Assembly (NCBI GenBank): GCA_028288785.1
Contig: JAQGHV010000165.1
Coordinates: 1 to 37,912, forward strand
Direction of reading: 5' to 3'
Origin: Rhodospirillales bacterium
GTDB lineage: Bacteria; Pseudomonadota; Alphaproteobacteria; Acetobacterales; Acetobacteraceae
DNA length: 37,912 bases
The position numbers and the translations under genes are program-made. The notes under the pieces are model-generated. The model was not told the DNA's origin. It saw nothing but the letters and a program-made list of their open reading frames with translations, and did no database searches. Of this stretch, positions 1-6,823 are shown in pieces. Within the stretch, counting starts at the first letter, position 1. Each line of letters begins with the position of its first letter.

Positions 1-2
1 AC

Positions 3-125
3 CGGCGCGTCAGCAATGCCGCGACGAAAGCGGCGCTGGGCATCGAATGGATCTATCCCACCTGGCGGGAGGGCCTCGCCGGGATCCTAGCCGAGGAGCG
101 CGGCAAGGGTCTGCGTGAGGAGTGA
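3..125 (+). CDS. C-terminal end of an NAD-dependent epimerase/dehydratase-like protein (partial)
   Basis: Only the last 40 codons are present, in the third forward frame, ending in TGA. The peptide contains RRVSNAATKAALGIEWIYPTWREGLAG. This resembles the C-terminus of NAD-dependent epimerase/dehydratase (extended SDR) proteins, which often end with an R-V-S-N-x-x-L-x-x-x-L-G-W-x-P-x-Y-P-x-x-R-E-G-L block. The catalytic part lies outside the window, so the substrate is unknown. The gene converges on, and overlaps by about 39 bp, the 3' end of the minus-strand hydrolase. The assignment rests on this one short motif. Confidence 0.6.
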   Translation, partial: RRVSNAATKAALGIEWIYPTWREGLAGILAEERGKGLREE

Positions 126-827
126 CATATCCTGCGGCCGCGACAGGCGATGGTCGCCATTCTTGATCAGGGTAAGGCGTAAGTCCGGCGCGTCGAGATG
201 CTGCGCCAGCCGCACGGCATGCCCCCACGGCACATCCGGATCGGCCAAGCCTTGCAGCAGCCGCACCGGGCAGGCGAGCGCCATCGGCGCGTCCAGCACC
301 AGATTGCGTCGGCCATCCTCGATCAGCCGCCGGGTAATCGGTGTCGGCGCGCCGTAGGCGGAAGGGAGTTCGAGCACACCGTCGCGCAGGATGGTGGCGC
401 GCTGTGCTTCGGAGAAGGCGGGCCACATCAGCGCCTGAGTGAAGTCCGGTGCCGGCGCGATGCCGATCAACGCTTGTGGCGTCGCCTGCCGCGCGAGCAG
501 CAGCGCGATCCAGCCGCCCATCGATGAGCCGATGAGCACCTGCCGCCCACTGGTGAGCTGCGCGATGAGATGCGCGGCATCGTCCCTCCAATCCCCGACG
601 CAGCCGTCCTCGAACCGACCCGCGGAGGCACCATGGCCGCTGTAGTCCAGGCGCAGGAAGGGCGTGCTCCGTTCCGCGCAGAAGGCATCGAGTGCGGCGG
701 CCTTGTCGCCAGTCATGTCGCTGCGGAAGCCGCCGAGAAAGACCACGCCCGGCCCCTGCCCCACGCGCCGGCGATACGCGAGCGGGACACCCGGCACACG
801 CTCGAGGCTACCGATCTCCTCGCTCAT
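87..827 (-). CDS. Alpha/beta hydrolase (serine hydrolase)
   Basis: A 246-aa cytosolic protein with the alpha/beta-hydrolase fold. The nucleophile elbow GSSMGG places the catalytic serine near residue 102. The oxyanion region is FLGGFRSDM near residue 30, and DYSGHG near 61-66 is the strand typical of ABHD10/acyl-protein-thioesterase-like members. The acid is probably the Asp in LADPDVP and the base the His in GDHRL near residue 227. There is no signal peptide. The start codon overlaps the stop of the upstream methyltransferase (ATGA), so the two are probably co-translated. Substrate unknown; a short-chain ester or thioester is the family norm. Confidence 0.85.
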   Translation of the reverse strand: MSEEIGSLERVPGVPLAYRRRVGQGPGVVFLGGFRSDMTGDKAAALDAFCAERSTPFLRLDYSGHGASAGRFEDGCVGDWRDDAAHLIAQLTSGRQVLIGSSMGGWIALLLARQATPQALIGIAPAPDFTQALMWPAFSEAQRATILRDGVLELPSAYGAPTPITRRLIEDGRRNLVLDAPMALACPVRLLQGLADPDVPWGHAVRLAQHLDAPDLRLTLIKNGDHRLSRPQDMSLLTQTLAALLG

Positions 828-1462
828 TCCGGGCGGCGTAGCGCGAGGTCGTAGAGGCCGGCGGCCTCATAGGCCATGTGGGTCAGTGGCCAGCGATGCG
901 CGACGGCGAACTCTACCGCCGCACGATGCACGCCATAGGCGCCGAGGAAGGGATCGGCATGCGCGAAATCGTTGAACACCAGGCTGCCGCCGGGCCGGAG
1001 TTTTGGCGCCGCCGCGGCCGCATCGCGCGCGACACCGGCGTAGCTATGATCGGCGTCGATGTAGATCCAGTCGAAATGGGCATCGGGGAATCCCGCGATG
1101 CGATCGTGCGACAGGCCCTGGTGCAGCGTCACGCGCGGGTCGGTCGCGACATCGGGTGCAACGCGGGACAGGTCGATGTCGATAATGTGCAGGGCTTCTG
1201 GCGCAGCGATGGCCAGGATGTCGCGGGCAAAAGCGCCGGTATCGGTGCCGACCTCCAGAACCCGCCCTGCCCGCGGCAGCCGCGCGATGAGGTCCTGGCG
1301 CGATGCCACAACGCGGCAATCGAGCAGGAGCTCGGGCGGGATCGCCGGCGACACCTGGCCACGCCGCCGCAGATGGGCACCGAGGCGGAGCGTGTGACGC
1401 AGGCTGGCCGGGATACGTTTCCGCGCCTGGAACAGAAGGCGGCTGATGAGGGGTGAAGACAT
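824..1462 (-). CDS. Class I SAM-dependent methyltransferase
   Basis: A 212-aa protein if started at the ATG beginning MSSPLISRLL; the ORF could extend to 1546, but only from a TTG. Motif I is VLEVGTDTGAF, followed by the acidic end of strand 2 (HIIDIDLS). WIYIDADHSYAGV and LRPGGSLVFNDF are typical of the Methyltransf_24 group, which often acts on sugars, small molecules or natural products. The N-terminus is basic and hydrophilic with no export signal. It overlaps the hydrolase by 4 bp (ATGA), suggesting a two-gene operon. No strong Shine-Dalgarno precedes the chosen start, so the start is uncertain. Substrate unknown. Confidence 0.8.
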   Translation of the reverse strand: MSSPLISRLLFQARKRIPASLRHTLRLGAHLRRRGQVSPAIPPELLLDCRVVASRQDLIARLPRAGRVLEVGTDTGAFARDILAIAAPEALHIIDIDLSRVAPDVATDPRVTLHQGLSHDRIAGFPDAHFDWIYIDADHSYAGVARDAAAAAPKLRPGGSLVFNDFAHADPFLGAYGVHRAAVEFAVAHRWPLTHMAYEAAGLYDLALRRPE

Positions 1463-1644
1463 GCGCGCACACTGGATGTGGCGTGACAGCGAAGCAATCG
1501 GCAGAATCAGCGAGTGGCGAGAATAGCGCGGCGAGCCGCGGAACAATTTAACCTAACCTTTCACGATCGGGTGCGCTTCGTCGCATTGGCGGATCGCTGG
1601 GGCCGGCGCCGGTCCATTCGAGTTCCTGCGATTCGTGGACCCTG

Positions 1645-2357
1645 TCAGGCGATCCCTTGAAGGATGGCTCGGCCAAGTGCCGCCAGCGCTGCGTCCCGCT
1701 GCTCCGCGCTTGCGGCCGACGTGGTGATGAAGGCTGCGACCAGCACCGGCTGGCGCCCAGGCGGTTACAGAATGGCGATGTCGTTGCTGGTGCCATAGCT
1801 GCCGCCGCTGCCGGTCTTGTCACCGCAGCGTCAATCGACGGGCAGCCCGGCACGAATCTTCTGATCACCCGTCCGGCAGCCGAGCAGCCAACCGATCAGC
1901 CGGTCGCGCGACCGGGCGACAGCTCATCTTCGATCAGCAATCGGTTCAGCGTGCCGAGCATCGCGAGCGGCGTGGTGGTATCGCGGGGGATTACCCGGCA
2001 CTGCCTCGCTCAGCGCGGCCTCGGTCCGACCGAGGCGGAATTGCGAGTCGCCCAGGCTACGGCAGAAGTGGGTGAGCCCGGCGGGACCGCCGATTGCCGG
2101 CAGCAGCAGGTTGGCGGCGAGGTTGTCGCTCCAGACCATGTTGGCCTCGCAGAGCGCCTCGACGCTCATCGTGTCGCCGACGCGGTGGCTTCGAGGGCAT
2201 GCTGGAATGCTGCGCCGCCGAATGGGGCGAGGGTCCGCGCGGCCGCAGGGGCGGCGAGGATGGTGGCACCGGCGAGCGCCAGAAGCTCGCGGCGTCCGGA
2301 GTGCGGGGCGCCAGTTTGGGAGATCGGCCCGTTCATCGATTCGCCGGAGCCGGCCAT
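1645..2357 (-). pseudogene. Class A beta-lactamase pseudogene (deleted and multiply frameshifted)
   Basis: Read on the minus strand through changing frames, this is a class A beta-lactamase relic. A Tat-like N-terminus (GRRELLALAGATILAAPAAA) runs to about ALEA. It then jumps frame into GDTMSVEALCEANMVWSDNLAANLLL and GGPAGLTHFCRSLGDSQFRLGRTE, carrying the SDN motif at 2122-2130. Another frame continues with RDTTTPLAMLGTLNRLLIEDEL, and another with DRLIGWLLGCRTGDQKIRAGLPVD. A TGA follows where Trp is usual, then GDKTGSGGSYGTSNDIAIL (KTG motif near 1802-1819), then TAA, then PVLVAAFITT. The segment that should carry the SxxK nucleophile (roughly 80 residues) is absent. Several frameshifts, two or more nonsense codons and an internal deletion make activity impossible. 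It starts 5 bp after the LysR stop on the same strand. Confidence 0.88.
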
Positions 2358-2362
2358 TCGGC

Positions 2363-3256
2363 TCAGCGCGCCGCCTCGGCAAGCTCCGCAATCAGGAAGT
2401 CGCGGAACACGCTCACGCGCTTGGAATTCCGCATCTCCTCCGGATAGACGAAGTAGCTCTCGATGCGGGGCGCCTTAAGGTCGGTCAGCACTTCGATCAG
2501 GTCGCCCAGCTCCGGCCCCATGTAGTCCGGCAATGCCGCCAGCCCCAACCCACTCCGTACCGCTTGCAACATGCCCGGCAGAGAGTTCACCTCTATCGAC
2601 GCACGGCGCGGCGTCCCGGGGCGACGCCCGGCCTCGGCGAGCCAGTTCACGCTCTCGATCGGCGGGTGATAGTCGCCGTAGATGATCAGGCGGTGCTGGT
2701 CGAGATCCTCGACCCGCTGCGGAATCCCCGCCTGCTTGAGGTAGTCGGCGCTGCCGCAAACCTTCCAGCCGAAGGTCGCGATGTGGCGCTGGATCAGGTC
2801 GGGCTGGCGCGGCGGATGCATCCGGATGGCAACATCGGCCTCGCGCATCGCAAGGTCCAGGTCGGCATCGTCCAGCAGCAGCGTCACCGTCACGTCGGGA
2901 TGCAGGTTGAGGAACTTGCGTAAGCGGGGCGCCAGCCAGGTAGCGCCGAAGCCGGTCGTGGTCGTGACCTTGAGGCGCCCGGCCGGCCGGTCCCGGCTTT
3001 CGGTGAGCAGCGCCTCCGTCATCGCGAGCTTGGCGAAAACCTCCCGCACGGTCCGGTTCAGCGTCTCGCCCTGCTCGGTGAGGATCAGGCCACGCGCATG
3101 GCGATGGAACAGCGGAACGTTGAGGGATTCCTCCAGCGCCTGAATCTGGCGGCTGACCGCGGACTGGCTGAGGTTCAGCGACTCGCCGGCATGGGTGAAG
3201 CTGCCGGCCTCAGCGACCGCGTGGAAGACGCGCAGCTTGTCCCAATCCAGGGGCAT
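2363..3256 (-). CDS. LysR-family transcriptional regulator (GcvA-like)
   Basis: A 297-aa regulator of standard LysR length. The N-terminal winged HTH covers about residues 1-62 (WDKLRVFHAVAEAGSFTHAGESLNLSQSAVSRQI), followed by a linker helix and a periplasmic-binding-like effector domain from about residue 93 (GRLKVTTTTGFGATWLAPRL). It lies 15 bp downstream of trxB on the same strand, so it may share its transcript. It is not divergent from the beta-lactamase relic, as a classical AmpR would be, though it sits directly upstream of it. Inducer and targets unknown; trxB or redox genes are possible by position only. Confidence 0.88.
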   Translation of the reverse strand: MPLDWDKLRVFHAVAEAGSFTHAGESLNLSQSAVSRQIQALEESLNVPLFHRHARGLILTEQGETLNRTVREVFAKLAMTEALLTESRDRPAGRLKVTTTTGFGATWLAPRLRKFLNLHPDVTVTLLLDDADLDLAMREADVAIRMHPPRQPDLIQRHIATFGWKVCGSADYLKQAGIPQRVEDLDQHRLIIYGDYHPPIESVNWLAEAGRRPGTPRRASIEVNSLPGMLQAVRSGLGLAALPDYMGPELGDLIEVLTDLKAPRIESYFVYPEEMRNSKRVSVFRDFLIAELAEAAR

Positions 3257-3271
3257 TTCGTTAAATCCTTG

Positions 3272-4249
3272 TCAGGCAGCGGCCACAACCTGCACGGGGG
3301 CTGGCAGATGCGCCAAGTATTTCTCGGCATCGAGTGCGGCCATGCAGCCGGTGCCGGCCGCCGTCACCGCCTGGCGGTAGATCTTGTCCGCGACATCGCC
3401 CGCGGCGAACACGCCTGCGGTGCTGGTGCGCGTGGTGCCGGGCGTGGTGATGAGGTAGCCCTCCGCATCCATCGCGAGCTGGCCGTGGAACAGCGCGGTC
3501 GCGGGGTCATGACCGATGGCGACAAAAGCGCCGTCGATCGGCAAGTGCGAAATCGCTCCAGTCGTCGTGGACTTCAGCGTGAGTGCGGCGAGTGTGGCGA
3601 TGCGCCCGCCCTGGGTGGGCAGCATCGCCTCGACGACGGTGTCCCACAGGATCGTGACGTTGCTGCGCGCCATTAGGCGTTGCTGCATCACGCGTTCCGC
3701 ACGGAAGCTGTCGCGCCGATGGATGACGGTGACGTGGGCCGCGAGGTTCGAGAGGTACAGCGCTTCCTCGACCGCGGTATTGCCGCCGCCGATCACTGCC
3801 ACGCGCTTTCCGCGATAGAAGAAGCCGTCGCAGGTCGCACAGGCGGAGACGCCAAAGCCCGACAGCTGCTTCTCGCCCGGCACGTGAAGCCAGCGCGCCT
3901 GGGCACCGGTCGCGATGATGAGCGACTCCGCCTCGTAGACCTGGCCGCTATCGCCGATGGCGCGGAAGGGCGGGCTTCCGAGATCGACGCTGGTGATAAC
4001 ATCCTGGATGATCTCGGTGCCGCAATGCAGCGCCTGCGCCGCCATCTGGTCCATCAGCCAGGGCCCCTGAATGGGGTCGGCAAAGCCCGGGTAGTTCTCG
4101 ACGTCGGTCGTGATGGTGAGCTGGCCACCGGGGACCAGGCCAGCCACGAGGCGCGGGTTCAGTCCCGCGCGTGCGGCATAGATCGCCGCCGTATAGCCGG
4201 CAGGGCCGGCACCCAGGATCAACAGGCGCGTGCGGATGGGATCAGACAC
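3272..4249 (-). CDS. trxB: Thioredoxin-disulfide reductase
   Basis: A 325-aa low-molecular-weight thioredoxin reductase that moves electrons from NADPH through FAD and an active-site disulfide to thioredoxin in the cytosol. Visible motifs are the FAD-binding GAGPAG near residues 13-18, redox CATC (Cys137/Cys140 by my count), the NADPH-binding GGGNTA, and the C-terminal FAAGDVAD FAD signature. I chose the GTG start beginning VSDPIRTRLL, because the upstream extension to 4312 is Arg-rich and unlike the family. Downstream lies a LysR gene, and an Lrp gene is divergent across a 181-bp spacer. Confidence 0.95.
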   Translation of the reverse strand: MSDPIRTRLLILGAGPAGYTAAIYAARAGLNPRLVAGLVPGGQLTITTDVENYPGFADPIQGPWLMDQMAAQALHCGTEIIQDVITSVDLGSPPFRAIGDSGQVYEAESLIIATGAQARWLHVPGEKQLSGFGVSACATCDGFFYRGKRVAVIGGGNTAVEEALYLSNLAAHVTVIHRRDSFRAERVMQQRLMARSNVTILWDTVVEAMLPTQGGRIATLAALTLKSTTTGAISHLPIDGAFVAIGHDPATALFHGQLAMDAEGYLITTPGTTRTSTAGVFAAGDVADKIYRQAVTAAGTGCMAALDAEKYLAHLPAPVQVVAAA

Positions 4250-4371
4250 GGTGGGACTCGCTCGCTCGGAACATGACAGGATGGATATCGGACCTGCGGC
4301 GCGGCGGCGCAACGGCTAGCAACGCCGGGCGACGCATAGGCGCCTTGATCCCGACAGCGTCCGCAAGGATA

Positions 4372-4381
4372 TTGCGCGCAA
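4372..4381. promoter_or_regulatory. Small palindrome in the trxB/Lrp divergent spacer
   Basis: TTGCGCGCAA is a perfect 10-bp palindrome lying 50 bp before the Lrp start, in the only shared upstream region of the two divergent genes. A regulator site there is plausible, but a 10-bp GC palindrome in GC-rich DNA can be chance. No good sigma-70 boxes were recognised around it. Confidence 0.25.
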
Positions 4382-4430
4382 GCGGGCGGAGACGACACAC
4401 TGCGCCGCAAAAGAGCAAAGCACCGGCGCA

Positions 4431-4910
4431 ATGAAGTCTCCCGAACCCGCACCCACACTCGATGCGGTGGACCGCCAGATTCTGGCGGAACTGCAAGGCG
4501 ATGGCCGCATGACGAATGTGGAGCTGGCCCGCCGCGTGGCGTTGTCCGCACCGCCATGCCTGCGTCGCGTGCGCCGGCTGGAGGAGGCCGGGGTGCTGCG
4601 CGGCTATCATGCGGATATCGACCCCGTGGCGCTCGGCTGGGAGGTCACTTTTTTCGTGCTGGTTGGACTGGAGACCCAGAAGCAGGCGGTGCTCGATGCC
4701 TTCGAGGCCGATGTCACCACCTGGCCTGAGGTGCGCGAGTGCCACATGATCCGCGGCGGCGGCGACTTCCTGCTGCGCGTGGTGGCGCGCGACACGGCCC
4801 ATGAGAATTTGCTGACCGGGCGGCTGACGGGCGCCTCGCAGGTGCAGAAGGTGATGACGTTGCAGACCATCCGAACGGCGAAGGATGCACCCGGCGTACC
4901 AGTGGATTGA
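4431..4910 (+). CDS. Lrp/AsnC-family transcriptional regulator
   Basis: A 159-aa protein, typical in length for the feast/famine family. The HTH lies at about residues 10-60 (LDAVDRQILAELQGDGRMTNVELARRVALSAPPCLRRVRRLEEAGVL). An alpha/beta RAM/AsnC effector domain follows (VTFFVLVGLE... VRECHMIRGGGDFLLRVVARD). Such proteins usually sense amino acids. The gene is divergent from trxB and convergent with threonine ammonia-lyase; both partners are candidate targets by position only. The ribosome-binding site is weak, but no better in-frame start is visible. Confidence 0.9.
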   Translation: MKSPEPAPTLDAVDRQILAELQGDGRMTNVELARRVALSAPPCLRRVRRLEEAGVLRGYHADIDPVALGWEVTFFVLVGLETQKQAVLDAFEADVTTWPEVRECHMIRGGGDFLLRVVARDTAHENLLTGRLTGASQVQKVMTLQTIRTAKDAPGVPVD

Positions 4911-4936
4911 CCAAGCCCAACGATGAGGAGCGCCTT

Positions 4937-5012
4937 CGGACCGCAACGCGGTCCGCAAGCCCGAACGGGCGCCGCCGATAGTTTGGCGAAGCTAAGCGCA
5001 CGGAGCGTGCGC
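4937..5012. terminator. Cluster of three perfect hairpins between convergent genes
   Basis: Three consecutive inverted repeats fill the gap between the Lrp and threonine ammonia-lyase stops. They are an 8-bp stem with a 3-nt loop (CGGACCGC-AAC-GCGGTCCG, 4937-4955), a 5-bp stem with a 2-nt loop (GCCCG-AA-CGGGC, 4959-4970), and a 7-bp stem with a 3-nt loop (GCGCACG-GAG-CGTGCGC, 4996-5012). There is no U-tract. A bidirectional termination/mRNA-protection zone is likely; the block could instead be a copy of a repeated intergenic palindromic element. Confidence 0.55.
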
Positions 5013-5032
5013 CCGACGTTTGAAGGCAAAAA

Positions 5033-6235
5033 TCAGCCCTTCCGCACGACGTAGTCCCCGGCTTCGAGCAAGGTGGTGATCGCGTTCGCCTGGTGGGCGT
5101 CGCGCACCTCCACCATCAGCTCCAGCTCCGCGCTTTGGACTGACGGCGCCGCGAACAACCGCTGGTGGCTCACCTCGATGACGTTGCCGCCCCCCTGAGC
5201 GACGCGAGTCGCGATATCAGCCAGGACGCCGGGACGATCAGGGATGCTCAGGTGCAAGCGCAGCAGCCGGCCATCGCGCAGCAGGTTCCGCAGCAGCACG
5301 TTCGACAGGATGCGGGCATCGATGTTGCCGCCGCAGACGGGAATGCCGACGCAGCGCCCGGCGAAGCGCTCCGGGAAGGCCAGCACGGCCGCGAGGGCCG
5401 CCGCCCCTGCCCCTTCGGCCACGACTTTCGCGCCCTCGGCCAGCAGCGCGATCGCCTGTTCCACCGCGCGTTCGGGCACCACCAGCACCTCGATGCCCAT
5501 GGCCTGGAGCATGGCGAAGGGCATCTCGCCGACGTCGCGCACCGCGATGCCCTCCGCTATGGTGGGGCCGCCCACCTTGACCTGCTGCCCCGCCAGGCGC
5601 TGCGCCATGGCCGGGTAGAACTCGCCTTCGACGCCAAGCATGGTGATGCCGGGTTTTAACGCACGCGCTGCCGTCGCGCAGCCCGCGAGCAGCCCGCCGC
5701 CGCCGACCGGGATGACCATCACCTCGATATCAGGCGCGTCTTCCAGCATCTCCAGCGCCATGGTCGCCTGTCCCGCGATGACGCCGAGATCATCATAGGG
5801 ATGGATGAAGACGAGCCCTTCGCGTGCCGCCATCGCATGCGCATGCGCGGCCGACTCCGCGAGTGTCTCGCCGACCAGTTCTACCCGCGCGCCCCAGCCT
5901 TCGGTGCGCACGACCTTGGTGGCGGGTGTGAAGTGCGGCATGACAATGGTGGCGCGGATACCGAGCAGCGACGCGTGCCGGGCAACCGCCTGGGCGTGGT
6001 TCCCGGCCGACATGGCGATAACGCCGGCAGCCCGCTCTGCGGCACTCAGCAACCCCAGGCGGTTGGCGGCGCCGCGTTCCTTGAAGGCACCGGTCGGCTG
6101 CAGGTTGTCGAGCTTGAGCAGGATCCGCGCACCGGTCGCGCGCGAGACCGCGCCGCTTTCGATGGTGGGCGTACGGATGATCCGGCCAGCGATGCGGCTG
6201 GCCGCGGATCGGATGTCGGCGAGGGTCAAGGTCAT
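5033..6235 (-). CDS. ilvA: Threonine ammonia-lyase (threonine dehydratase) with C-terminal ACT domain
   Basis: A 400-aa PLP enzyme that deaminates threonine to 2-oxobutyrate and ammonia, the first step towards isoleucine or a catabolic route. The PLP lysine is in PTGAFKERGA (Lys52), with the phosphate-binding glycine loop VGGGGLLAG further on. An ACT-like domain occupies about the last 75 residues (LHLSIPDRPGVLADIATRVAQGGGNVIEVSHQRLF), so it is probably allosteric. The single short ACT domain fits the TdcB/YbaW-like ~400-aa class rather than the long 500-aa IlvA. The symbol is therefore a class label. ATG 6235 was preferred over an upstream TTG. It lies 47 bp downstream of greA. Confidence 0.9.
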   Translation of the reverse strand: MTLTLADIRSAASRIAGRIIRTPTIESGAVSRATGARILLKLDNLQPTGAFKERGAANRLGLLSAAERAAGVIAMSAGNHAQAVARHASLLGIRATIVMPHFTPATKVVRTEGWGARVELVGETLAESAAHAHAMAAREGLVFIHPYDDLGVIAGQATMALEMLEDAPDIEVMVIPVGGGGLLAGCATAARALKPGITMLGVEGEFYPAMAQRLAGQQVKVGGPTIAEGIAVRDVGEMPFAMLQAMGIEVLVVPERAVEQAIALLAEGAKVVAEGAGAAALAAVLAFPERFAGRCVGIPVCGGNIDARILSNVLLRNLLRDGRLLRLHLSIPDRPGVLADIATRVAQGGGNVIEVSHQRLFAAPSVQSAELELMVEVRDAHQANAITTLLEAGDYVVRKG

Positions 6236-6282
6236 GCCGCTGGTTGTGCGGTCACGCCCCAAAAGTCAAAACGAAACGGTGA

Positions 6283-6756
6283 TCAGGCGTATTTCACCGC
6301 CGTGATCTCGACCGAACGCGCGCCACCAGGCGCCGGCACTTCAACCGTATCTCCGGTTTTCTTCCCGATCAGCGCCTTCGCAAGTGGCGAAGTGATCGAA
6401 ATCGAGGCGTTCTTCATGTCCGCCTCGTACTGGCCGACGATGCGGTAGGTCTTCGCGTCATCGCTCTCCTCATCCACGATCGTGACGTGGGCGCCGAAGC
6501 GCACCTGGTTGCCGGCGATCTTGGTGACGTCGATGACCTCGACCGAAGGAATGATCGATTCAAGTTCCGCGATGCGGCCCTCAATGAAGGACTGCTTCTC
6601 GCGGGCAGCGTGATACTCGGCGTTCTCGGAAAGGTCGCCATGCGCGCGGGCTTCAGCAATCGCGCGGATCACGGCGTGTCGCTCGTCGCCCTTGAGCGAA
6701 CGGAGCTCCTCTTCCAGACGAACCAGACCTTCGGCGGTCATGGGGAACTTCTGCAC
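6283..6756 (-). CDS. greA: Transcription elongation factor GreA
   Basis: A 157-aa protein that enters the RNA polymerase secondary channel and stimulates cleavage of backtracked transcripts. The N-terminal coiled coil (about 1-75) carries the tip acids of GDLSENAEYHAA at Asp41 and Glu44, as in characterised GreA. The C-terminal FKBP-like domain (VRFGAHVTIVDEE... SPLAKALIGKKTGDTVEVPAP) is complete. I place the start at the GTG giving VQKFPMTAEG, which matches the usual M-x-K-x-P-M-T beginning and has AGGGA upstream. ATG 6741 would remove five conserved residues. It is 67 bp downstream of carB, probably in the same transcript. Confidence 0.95.
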   Translation of the reverse strand: MQKFPMTAEGLVRLEEELRSLKGDERHAVIRAIAEARAHGDLSENAEYHAAREKQSFIEGRIAELESIIPSVEVIDVTKIAGNQVRFGAHVTIVDEESDDAKTYRIVGQYEADMKNASISITSPLAKALIGKKTGDTVEVPAPGGARSVEITAVKYA

Positions 6757-6823
6757 GGTGCGCGTATCCCTGGGTGGTGGGGGCAAACAGCAATAACACG
6801 AGGGCCTGCCGGCCGCCCGCGCT

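Noticed and set aside
2363-3256. LysR gene as a classical AmpR for the neighbouring beta-lactamase
   Set aside because: AmpR genes are normally divergent from their beta-lactamase gene with a shared operator; here both lie on the same strand with no such intergenic region, and the lactamase is dead.
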